Below the pieces are notes generated by a model. That model did not search any database. It saw only the letters and a list, made by a program, of their open reading frames with translations, and was not told the origin of the DNA. From an uncultured Propionibacteriaceae bacterium (GTDB lineage: Bacteria > Actinomycetota > Actinomycetes > Propionibacteriales > Propionibacteriaceae), in the NCBI GenBank assembly GCA_947038745.1, contig CAMQXE010000020.1, forward strand, positions 1-10,873: a DNA stretch of 10,873 nucleotides. The letters run 5' to 3'. The position numbers and the translations under genes were made by a program. Below are positions 1-7,156 of this stretch, piece by piece (the stretch's first letter is position 1; the number at the start of each line of letters is the position of its first letter).

Positions 1-117
1 AGGCCAACATCACTGTACCGGGCTATTGCGCTAGATGCGTTAGCTGCCTGATAGAGATCATGATGAAGCGATATCGAGAACTGATTTACTCTACTGATAA
101 CAAGATATCGATGCTGA

Positions 118-147
118 ATGACACGCATGTTATTTATCGGCTACCAT
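118..147 (+). promoter_or_regulatory. Promoter of the DUF3263 gene (leaderless type)
   Basis: ATGACA at 118-123 matches five of six bases of the -35 consensus. After an 18-base spacer, TACCAT at 142-147 fits the actinobacterial -10 pattern TANNNT. Six bases later comes ATG at 154, so transcription would begin at or next to the start codon. The other in-frame ATG, at 118, falls inside the -35 box and is therefore unlikely to be translated. Inferred from sequence only. Confidence 0.5.
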
Positions 148-153
148 CGGAAT

Positions 154-435
154 ATGGCTGAACTCAATCCCGTTGTTGAGGCGTCGTCGCTATCTGATCG
201 CGACCGCGCCATCCTCGCGTTTGAGCGCCAATGGTGGAGGTTTCCGGGAGCTAAAGAGCAAGGAATCCGTGAAGAGTTTGATCTAACAGCCGTGCGCTAT
301 TACCAGATTTTGAATGGTCTACTCGACGATCCCGAAGCTCTCAAAACCGATCCGCTATTAGTCAAGCGCTTACGTCGGCTACGCGACCAGAGACAAGTCA
401 ATCGGAGCGCTAAACGACTGAGCTTCGGAGCATAG
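154..435 (+). CDS. DUF3263 family small protein
   Basis: This encodes a 93-residue soluble protein of the actinobacterial DUF3263 family, whose molecular function is not established. The family core is recognisable: a segment reading LSDRDRAILAFERQWW, then GAKEQGIREEF, then RYYQILNGLLDD, and a basic end with LVKRLRRLRDQR. The basic, helical character and the RYYQ segment would suit a small helix-turn-helix-like DNA-binding protein, but this is inference. In-frame ATGs exist at 118 and 154. I chose 154 because a good promoter ends six bases before it, neither ATG has a clear Shine-Dalgarno sequence, and family members normally start just before the LSxRDRAIL segment. In relatives this gene often precedes a LytR C-terminal-domain gene; here it instead faces a convergent HutD gene. 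Confidence 0.8.
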   Translation: MAELNPVVEASSLSDRDRAILAFERQWWRFPGAKEQGIREEFDLTAVRYYQILNGLLDDPEALKTDPLLVKRLRRLRDQRQVNRSAKRLSFGA

Positions 436-447
436 TCACACTGTGAT

Positions 448-477
448 GCGGGCTAAACCCTTCAGGGCTTGGCCCGC
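448..477. terminator. Shared hairpin terminator between convergent genes
   Basis: GCGGGC (448-453) pairs with GCCCGC (472-477). An inner stem CCC/GGG closes a TTCA loop (461-464), with mostly pairable bases between the two stems. On the plus strand it is followed by TTT only. It starts 12 bases after the DUF3263 stop and ends two bases before the HutD stop codon, so it could serve transcripts from both sides. The poor T tract lowers confidence in intrinsic termination. Confidence 0.6.
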
Positions 478-479
478 TT

Positions 480-944
480 TCATGTGCAAAGGATTGCGAT
501 ACCGGCACTAGGTGCGTGCTCGTCAGCTTCGAGAACTAGCAGCGTATTAGCGTCCGACGTGAGCAGCAACGCTGGGCCAGCAACGCCATTTTCGGTCCAG
601 AAAACCGTTATCGGGAATCCCCGTCGCACCATGACATTGAGGTCTTGAGTTGCTCCCTGGCTGGTGACCTGATCCTCACCGCTAAATGCGATGAGCTGAC
701 CCGGTAACAGCTGCCGAGACTGCCCATTTATCGTCAAGGTGATGGGTTGGCAGACCGCCAGCCAGCGGTCAATCCCTGGTAGTGCAGTGAATGTTGATTC
801 TGCTGTCGTGATGCTGGCTGAGGAAATCCGTAGGTCGAAATCACGCTGGGCATAGCTGCCATCGGCGGGATCTAGCCAGAACTCCCAGGTCATGCCACCC
901 GACCAGACGCTGGGGGTGAGGTCTGTTCGAGAAATAGTGCGCAT
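480..944 (-). CDS. HutD/Ves family protein
   Basis: This 154-residue cytoplasmic protein has the cupin-like HutD/Ves fold signature. Conserved segments in order are WSGGMTWEFWLDP (14-26), FDLRISSASI (36-45), FTALPGIDRWL (52-62), FSGED (87-91) and DLNVMVRRG (101-109). HutD proteins are encoded beside histidine-utilisation genes in many proteobacteria, and Ves is linked to cold response in E. coli, but no biochemical activity is settled. No hut genes are visible here, so a histidine link is not supported by context. At 154 residues it is somewhat short for the family (commonly about 180-200). It is the second gene of a minus-strand pair: the upstream gene's TGA is separated from this ATG by only two bases (TGACCATG), and no independent ribosome-binding site is evident. 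Translation is therefore probably coupled. Confidence 0.85.
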   Translation of the reverse strand: MRTISRTDLTPSVWSGGMTWEFWLDPADGSYAQRDFDLRISSASITTAESTFTALPGIDRWLAVCQPITLTINGQSRQLLPGQLIAFSGEDQVTSQGATQDLNVMVRRGFPITVFWTENGVAGPALLLTSDANTLLVLEADEHAPSAGIAILCT

Positions 945-946
945 GG

Positions 947-1402
947 TCAGCGTCGTCCAATCCGGCGTAGGTCAGCGAGTGCTTCACGTAATGGTCTGGT
1001 GGGGGATTCGGTGTAGCAACCTTCGCTTAAACCAGCTTCACGCTCAAAAAAGCAGGCTGATGCGCGGTCGCCGGTTCGTAGCCAGGACCACCCCATCTGC
1101 GCGGTATAGATAGGCAAGAACGGTAACCCGCCACAATATGCCCATTGGTGGGCATGCTGCTGTTCGTGCTGGATGGCTTCCTGCGGCCAGGAGGCAAGCG
1201 TGCCTGGCTGGCACGCCGAACAAACAACGTCGCCGATAGTGAAAGCTCCACCAGTGGGGAAACTGAAGCGATAACCTTCAGCGAAGATGAGCCCTGCCGG
1301 GCCAGGAGAAATGGTGCAGCCGCCTAACTTTGCGACAAGTAAGCCTAAGGGGGTCGAGAGGTTGATTCGATTCGCCCATGTGCGAAAGCGTGTGCGCTCC
1401 AT
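947..1402 (-). CDS. Small HExxH metallopeptidase-like protein
   Basis: This is a 151-residue protein of unknown function. It contains a zinc-peptidase-like HEQQH motif (79-83), followed closely by HQW (85-87) and then FFEREAGL (118-125), whose glutamate could be a third metal ligand. The order HExxH, aromatic-rich segment, (F)EREAGL recurs in small uncharacterised bacterial proteins, from memory rather than a search. No signal peptide or clear membrane helix is seen. I chose ATG at 1402 over a TTG at 1423 because AGGGAG lies four bases upstream of it and nothing similar precedes the TTG. It is the first gene of an operon with the HutD-family gene. Proteolytic activity is unproven; the motif may instead hold a structural or regulatory metal. 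Confidence 0.65.
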   Translation of the reverse strand: MERTRFRTWANRINLSTPLGLLVAKLGGCTISPGPAGLIFAEGYRFSFPTGGAFTIGDVVCSACQPGTLASWPQEAIQHEQQHAHQWAYCGGLPFLPIYTAQMGWSWLRTGDRASACFFEREAGLSEGCYTESPTRPLREALADLRRIGRR

Positions 1403-1406
1403 GCAA

Positions 1407-1412
1407 CTCCCT
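1407..1412 (-). promoter_or_regulatory. Ribosome-binding site deciding the start at 1402
   Basis: On the minus strand AGGGAG lies four bases before ATG 1402. The alternative TTG start at 1423 has no comparable sequence, so this site fixes the start of the HExxH protein. Confidence 0.6.
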
Positions 1413-1472
1413 AATCCGCGCAATCCCCGGTGCTAGCAGCAAGAACGGAAGCAATGGGGCTACCTGATAAAG

Positions 1473-1478
1473 ACTATA
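1473..1478 (-). promoter_or_regulatory. Possible -10 box of the HExxH/HutD operon
   Basis: TATAGT on the minus strand matches the -10 consensus well and would give a leader of roughly 65 bases before ATG 1402. The -35 position has only a poor match, so this is a tentative call. Confidence 0.3.
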
Positions 1479-1537
1479 AAGCCCGCAGGGATTTTATGAC
1501 TGAGATGGTCTGGATATGAAAAAACTTTGCCAAGCAC

Positions 1538-1564
1538 TTTGCACTCGCACCCCTAGAGTGCTAA
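1538..1564 (+). promoter_or_regulatory. CIRCE operator 1 (HrcA binding site) of groL
   Basis: TTTGCACTC, nine bases, GAGTGCTAA: one mismatch from the CIRCE consensus TTAGCACTC-N9-GAGTGCTAA. CIRCE is the known operator of the heat-shock repressor HrcA, whose folding depends on GroEL, giving feedback control. This copy covers the putative -35 (TTGCAC, 1539-1544) and -10 (TAAACA, 1562-1567) boxes. Confidence 0.93.
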
Positions 1565-1567
1565 ACA
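1539..1567 (+). promoter_or_regulatory. Putative groL promoter overlapping CIRCE 1
   Basis: TTGCAC at 1539-1544 and TAAACA at 1562-1567 are separated by 17 bases. Transcription would start near the left edge of CIRCE 2, leaving a leader of about 115 bases. The -10 match is only moderate; the placement relies mainly on its fit with the two operators. Confidence 0.4.
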
Positions 1568-1571
1568 TGAA

Positions 1572-1598
1572 CTAGCACTCGCACCGTGTGAGTGCTAC
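1572..1598 (+). promoter_or_regulatory. CIRCE operator 2 (HrcA binding site) of groL
   Basis: CTAGCACTC, nine bases, GAGTGCTAC: both arms differ from the CIRCE consensus only at the outermost base. Its centre is 34 bases after that of CIRCE 1, and the two share an 11-base direct repeat GCACTCGCACC. It would lie over the predicted transcription start and early leader. Confidence 0.93.
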
Positions 1599-1673
1599 GC
1601 GCAGTCGGTGAGGCGTCCAGATGACGTCGTCCGTCGCGGGCACCGCTTCGCACCACGAAAACTCACACCATGA

Positions 1674-3314
<1,641 letters not shown>

Positions 3315-3335
3315 GCTCTGTGTTTACGCAATTTC

Positions 3336-3368
3336 TGTTGGCCTCTACCTTCGTGGTAGAGGCCAACA
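3336..3368 (+). terminator. Hairpin terminator of groL
   Basis: A perfect 14-base-pair stem (3336-3349 with 3355-3368) closes a five-base TTCGT loop, 21 bases after the groL stop. It is followed by CATTGCATTT-like sequence rather than a solid T run. Stem strength and position argue for a terminator or mRNA 3'-end stabiliser. Confidence 0.75.
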
Positions 3369-3456
3369 TTGCATTTACTACTTCCTACAGGGAACTAATA
3401 AGGCTTTTCTAGACGGGATTTCCGCGTCGTTGCCGGTGTAGTGATGCCGAAATCGA

Positions 3457-3462
3457 CATACT
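3457..3462 (+). promoter_or_regulatory. Putative -10 box of a leaderless cutC transcript
   Basis: CATACT matches four of six consensus bases and ends six bases before ATG 3469. No Shine-Dalgarno sequence precedes the ATG. No -35 box is recognisable at normal spacing. Confidence 0.35.
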
Positions 3463-3468
3463 TACTAC

Positions 3469-4182
3469 ATGTCAGTTCTTGAGGTGTTAGTGACGAGCGT
3501 CGCAGATGCTGAACGCGCCGAAGCTGGTGGGGCAGACCGCGTGCTATTGGTTGGCTCAGCATTGCAAGATCGGCTTTCTCCAGAGCCAGCGCTAGTAGCG
3601 GCAGTGCGGGAGGCGACATCGATCCAACTACGTGTTTTATTGCGCTTACGCGATGGCTTCAGCACAGATGGCGGCGAAGCCATGCGGCTTACCGGATTAG
3701 CTTCCACCTATCGTGACAGGGGCGCCGATGGACTTGCGCTGGGCTTCCTCAATGGGCTAGGTGGTATTGATCTTTCAGTCTGCCAAGCCCTACTCAATAG
3801 CACTGATTGCCCGTGGACCTTTGACCGGGCTTTTGATCAAGCGCTTGACCGTGACCAGGCATGGGCTGAACTAGTCCGTGCAGAACGTCTCGATGCAGTT
3901 GAGACGGCTGGTGCTGCTCGCGGGCTGGATCAAGGCCTTGACGAGATCATCGAGAGAGCCCGTCACGATGAACGGGCGCGGCAGCTGACGATGGTTGGTG
4001 GCGACGTTGCAACAAGTCATCTCCCGTGGCTGTTGCGCGCTGGAGTGCGGCAGTGCCATGTGGGCCCGCAAGTGCGTCATCATGGAGATTGCCAGGCCCC
4101 AGTGGATCAGGAATTAGTGCGTTCCTGGCGGACTCTGATTGATGCAGAGATGGCCTATTTGTCCAGGCGTGAGATGGCATAG
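3469..4182 (+). CDS. cutC: CutC family protein (divergent)
   Basis: This 237-residue cytoplasmic protein matches the CutC TIM-barrel family, historically tied to copper homeostasis, though the role of bacterial CutC is disputed. Recognisable segments are LEVLVTS followed by AEAGGADRVLL (17-27), GFLNGLGGID (92-101), TFDRAFD (117-123), and VETAGAARGLDQGLD (144-158) in place of the usual ILTSGG loop. Several normally conserved positions differ: the family's MIRPRGG-type stretch reads LLRLRDG (57-63), and TFHRAFD has Asp for His. Metal binding or activity may therefore be altered. It has no ribosome-binding site and a -10-like box six bases upstream. It lies 154 bases beyond groL's stop, with a terminator between, so it is probably a separate unit. 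A different TIM-barrel function is possible. Confidence 0.8.
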   Translation: MSVLEVLVTSVADAERAEAGGADRVLLVGSALQDRLSPEPALVAAVREATSIQLRVLLRLRDGFSTDGGEAMRLTGLASTYRDRGADGLALGFLNGLGGIDLSVCQALLNSTDCPWTFDRAFDQALDRDQAWAELVRAERLDAVETAGAARGLDQGLDEIIERARHDERARQLTMVGGDVATSHLPWLLRAGVRQCHVGPQVRHHGDCQAPVDQELVRSWRTLIDAEMAYLSRREMA

Positions 4183-4213
4183 CCCTTCCGTGCTGGTGAT
4201 AAAGCAGTCAGGC

Positions 4214-4219
4214 TAAGCT
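4214..4219 (+). promoter_or_regulatory. Putative -10 box of a leaderless M15 peptidase transcript
   Basis: TAAGCT fits TANNNT and ends exactly six bases before ATG 4226. No Shine-Dalgarno sequence is present and the -35 region is unremarkable. Confidence 0.35.
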
Positions 4220-4225
4220 AACCTC

Positions 4226-4993
4226 ATGGTTATGCCCCGACGCCGAGTTGCAGATCCACTGCCACAGCGCGTTTTTTGGGTTTCTGTGCTTGCGCTAGCT
4301 ATCACTATGTGTGTCGTCGTAGCAGTGCGGTTTAATCGTGCCCAGGAATACTCGCAGGCTGCAAGCAGCGAGGGGGCACAAGCAGGATCGGCATCCAGCT
4401 CGGGGAAAGCTCCAGCGGCGGTAGCAACTCAGCCGGCTAATCTTTTCATTGCAAGTGATTCTAGTTTCGTGACTATCGTCAATAAAAAACATTCGATTAA
4501 CCCGCAGAATTATGCACCAGGTGATCTTGTGGGAAAAGGTAATCGAAGACTGCGTAAAGAAGCTTCTGATGCGTTGGTTCGGATGCAAGAAGACTCTGGG
4601 GCCGCGGTTATTTTGGAGCAGATAAGTTGTTACCGCTCCTACGAAGATCAAGCGGCTACCTATGCTAGTGAGGTAAGAGCTTTTGGTGAAGAACAAGCAG
4701 ATCTAGTAAGCGCTAAAGCCGGGCATAGCGAGCATCAACTTGGTTTGGCTGCGGATTTTGCGCCGATGAATCTGCAGTTTGCTAACACCTCGGCCTATGC
4801 CTGGTTGAAGCAGAATGCCCATACCTATGGCTATATTTTGCGCTACCCAGAAGACAAGACCGAGATCACCGGTTATTCGTATGAGCCATGGCATTGGCGC
4901 TACGTTGGCGTTGCGGTGGCAACTGATATGCATAAGCGTGGCGTCACAACATTGGAGCAGTATTACGGCGTGGCTGGTGGCGGATACAACTAG
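4226..4993 (+). CDS. M15 family D-alanyl-D-alanine carboxypeptidase, membrane-anchored
   Basis: This is a 255-residue VanY-like peptidase, expected to remove the terminal D-Ala from peptidoglycan stem peptides outside the membrane. A basic N terminus (PRRR) and one hydrophobic helix (about 16-36) form a signal anchor. A Ser/Ala/Gly-rich linker (about 43-70) follows, then the catalytic domain. Zinc and active-site motifs are intact: SEHQLGLAAD (168-177; H170 and D177) and EPWHWRYVG (220-228; E220 as base, H223 as ligand). CYRSYEDQ (135-142) supplies the usual substrate-binding arginine. The ATG at 4226 is favoured over that at 4232 by the -10-like box six bases before it. Its stop codon interlocks with that of the convergent helicase gene. 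No vancomycin-resistance genes are nearby, so this is most likely a housekeeping wall enzyme. L,D or other M15 specificities cannot be excluded. Confidence 0.9.
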   Translation: MVMPRRRVADPLPQRVFWVSVLALAITMCVVVAVRFNRAQEYSQAASSEGAQAGSASSSGKAPAAVATQPANLFIASDSSFVTIVNKKHSINPQNYAPGDLVGKGNRRLRKEASDALVRMQEDSGAAVILEQISCYRSYEDQAATYASEVRAFGEEQADLVSAKAGHSEHQLGLAADFAPMNLQFANTSAYAWLKQNAHTYGYILRYPEDKTEITGYSYEPWHWRYVGVAVATDMHKRGVTTLEQYYGVAGGGYN

Positions 4994-7023
4994 GCAACTA
5001 GCCCGCCTGGCATCGTGCCAGAATTGAGCACGATAAGCGATGACACGGCTCGGGTCAAACAAACATAGAGACGACGTAAACCAGTGATCTCATCTGCTTC
5101 TGCGGCAACAATTCCGCTGGGATCTAGCAGGCAAACGTGGTCGAACTCTAAGCCCTTGGCCAGTGTTGCCGGAACCAGCTCAACTGCAGCAGTGAAGTCA
5201 GTCTCGCAGCCTAGGACGCAATATCGAATCCCAGCTTTTGCCAAGGACTGCCCAACTGCGTCAAGAAGTAGTTCCGGAGCAATAATTCCAATGGTGCCTT
5301 CGCGTTTAGTAAGTTCCAAAGCATAAATGGATACAGCACTTACCGGATCGACATCGTGGATAGTCAATTCGCCGCTACTGCGGCGGACGCTATGGGGCTT
5401 GGTTAGCCCCGGTGCGATCTGCGGTAAGAGCTGTGCGGCATAGTCAATAACTTCGCCAGGGACACGGAAACCGGCGGTTAGCTCGTGGACAATGGCATCA
5501 GGCTTGCCCAGATAGGAAAGTGCATCAGACCAGCGGGTCGTAGCCCATGGTGTAGTTGCCTGTGCCAGATCGCCAAGCAGCGTTACTGAGCCGGTGGAAG
5601 CACGCCGGCCAACAGCACGTAATGCCATGGGGGAAAGATCTTGCGCCTCATCAATGATGAGGTGCCCAAGAGACGGAGTTCTGGTCAAGACGTCAGTTGC
5701 TTCATCAATCAAGACTGCATCAGCAAGCGACCAGCGAGCAGAGGCGGTGCTTCGCGGTGTCCGAGGCCAGAGCAAAAGAACTTGCTCGTCTGAGGTCAAA
5801 ATCCCGTCAGCATGTTCAGCCAACATATCGGGATCACTTAGCAGCGAAAAGATCACCTGCGTAGCGGTGAGTTTGGGCCAAAGAGCAGCACAAGCTGCCT
5901 TTACCTCACGGGTCCGTGCTACCGCGTTTTGCACCCGATCATCTGGGGAATCGCCAGCAGCTTCCATCCGAAGAAGAACCTGATGGGCTAGCTGCTGAGG
6001 TAGGAGTTGCCGCCCAGCTTCATAGTGGATGCCACGGTCACGAATGCCTTGTATCGCTTGACTGATGTGGTGGGGGAGTACTCGCCACGTGCGGTGCCCA
6101 CGAGGGACAACGAGTAATTCCTGAGGTGTGGAGAGTTTGGCCCATACTGCTCGGTTTATGACTTGTGCAAGCCGCACATCGCCTTTCAAGACTGCGACAG
6201 CAGTAGGGTCTTCGCCGCTAATTGTGATACCCGTAGCACGACAAATCAAAGATTCGACGGTCTCCTGAGTGGCGTCAATTTCGCCCAGTGCTGGGAGCAC
6301 ATCACTGATGTAGGACAAGAAGGAATCATTGGGCCCGATCACCATGATGCCTTGGCGTTGAAGTTGCTCGCGGTAGGCGTAAAGCAGGTATGCAGCTCGG
6401 TGTAGACCGACGGCAGTTTTCCCGGTTCCTGGTGCGCCTTGGATGCAGCTAGATTCTTCTAATGTGGCTCGGACAAGGAGATCTTGTTCTGGCTGGATAG
6501 TGGCGACGATGTCGCGCATAGGGCCGGTACGGGGTTTCTCGATCTCGTCTTGGAGTAAGGCGCTAGACGTCGTAGTAGCAGCCGTATTCGTTAGCTGCTC
6601 ATCTTCGTATGCGGTGAGTTCTCCGTGCTGGAAACCAAAACGTCGGCGCAGCGAACAGCTCATGGGGTCGAGTTTGGTGGCTCGATAGAACGGCAACGAC
6701 ATTGGTGCTCGCCAGTCGATTACTAGTGGCTCTCCGCCAAGCTCGCTAGTGACGTGGCGGCGACCAATATAGAGCGTTTCGTCTAGCTCGGCACCAAGCT
6801 CGGATAGATAATCAAGGCGTCCAAAAAAGAGTGCGACGGTGGGGTCATCTGCCAGAACCTGCTTGCGTCGATAGAAATGCTGCTTAAGAACCTGAGCGCT
6901 GTAATGGTCTCCGATCCCAGCGATACCAATGCTTTCAATATCGACGACGGCCTCGTGCATATTTTTTAGAGCAGCACGGGCGGCAGCTAGATGGGCTTGT
7001 TCCTTGGCTAAAACGGTATCCAT
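4990..7023 (-). CDS. helD: HelD-like superfamily 1 helicase/ATPase (RNA polymerase recycling)
   Basis: This 677-residue protein resembles actinobacterial HelD, which uses ATP to prise RNA polymerase off nucleic acid. The N terminus (about 1-60) is a helical arm, as in HelD. The family block VIDWRAPMSLPFYRAT (101-116) follows, then MRDIVATIQPEQD (169-181), Walker A GAPGTGKT (196-203), Walker B-like IIDEAQD (456-462), GDLAQ (484-488), GFRVPGEV (518-525), KGLEFD (623-628) and YVCLTRA (653-659). These are UvrD/Rep-type motifs split by the insertion typical of HelD. All ATPase motifs seem intact. It is somewhat shorter than the M. smegmatis protein (about 736 residues). ATG 7023 is preceded by AGAGGGG four bases upstream. 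Relatives can reduce rifampicin sensitivity; that role here is inference. UvrD-like DNA helicase is the less likely alternative. Confidence 0.88.
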   Translation of the reverse strand: MDTVLAKEQAHLAAARAALKNMHEAVVDIESIGIAGIGDHYSAQVLKQHFYRRKQVLADDPTVALFFGRLDYLSELGAELDETLYIGRRHVTSELGGEPLVIDWRAPMSLPFYRATKLDPMSCSLRRRFGFQHGELTAYEDEQLTNTAATTTSSALLQDEIEKPRTGPMRDIVATIQPEQDLLVRATLEESSCIQGAPGTGKTAVGLHRAAYLLYAYREQLQRQGIMVIGPNDSFLSYISDVLPALGEIDATQETVESLICRATGITISGEDPTAVAVLKGDVRLAQVINRAVWAKLSTPQELLVVPRGHRTWRVLPHHISQAIQGIRDRGIHYEAGRQLLPQQLAHQVLLRMEAAGDSPDDRVQNAVARTREVKAACAALWPKLTATQVIFSLLSDPDMLAEHADGILTSDEQVLLLWPRTPRSTASARWSLADAVLIDEATDVLTRTPSLGHLIIDEAQDLSPMALRAVGRRASTGSVTLLGDLAQATTPWATTRWSDALSYLGKPDAIVHELTAGFRVPGEVIDYAAQLLPQIAPGLTKPHSVRRSSGELTIHDVDPVSAVSIYALELTKREGTIGIIAPELLLDAVGQSLAKAGIRYCVLGCETDFTAAVELVPATLAKGLEFDHVCLLDPSGIVAAEADEITGLRRLYVCLTRAVSSLIVLNSGTMPGGLVA

Positions 7024-7027
7024 TGTT

Positions 7028-7034
7028 CCCCTCT
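7028..7034 (-). promoter_or_regulatory. Ribosome-binding site of helD
   Basis: AGAGGGG on the minus strand lies four bases before ATG 7023 and supports this start. The rest of the 133-base gap to the upstream gene (7024-7156) shows no convincing promoter or terminator, so read-through from the membrane-protein gene is possible. Confidence 0.6.
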
Positions 7035-7156
7035 AGATAATCCTGCTGGCGCAGCACAGGGGATCGACGCTCATACCGGACATGCGGTAGCAAACCCACA
7101 GTTGGGACATCAAGGATAGGGCTGCCAGCGGGGTATTGCCAAGCGGCTGCTGGACT

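Noticed and set aside
1..10. The first ten bases AGGCCAACAT recur at 3360-3369 in the groL terminator arm, suggesting a repeated terminator.
   Set aside because: Ten-base matches are expected by chance many times in a window of this size, and no partner arm is visible at the window edge.
1..51. An open frame ending at TGA 49-51 that could be the last 16 codons of an upstream plus-strand gene.
   Set aside because: Too short to recognise, and another frame is open through to about 163; there is no basis to choose.
436..446. Palindrome TCACACTGTGA next to the DUF3263 stop, resembling a CRP-type site.
   Set aside because: The arms are adjacent rather than spaced by six bases, and the site lies at a gene end where activation is unlikely.
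892..1327. Plus-strand open frames opposite the HutD and HExxH genes.
   Set aside because: Their translations show no family features, whereas the minus strand has clear conserved motifs and a Shine-Dalgarno start.
4226..4993. Vancomycin resistance gene (vanY cluster).
   Set aside because: The M15 motifs are shared with housekeeping carboxypeptidases and no vanHAX, vanR or vanS genes are present.
5594..5983. 129-codon plus-strand open frame opposite helD.
   Set aside because: Antisense to a conserved part of the helicase; low-complexity Ser/Arg/Ala content and no ribosome-binding site.
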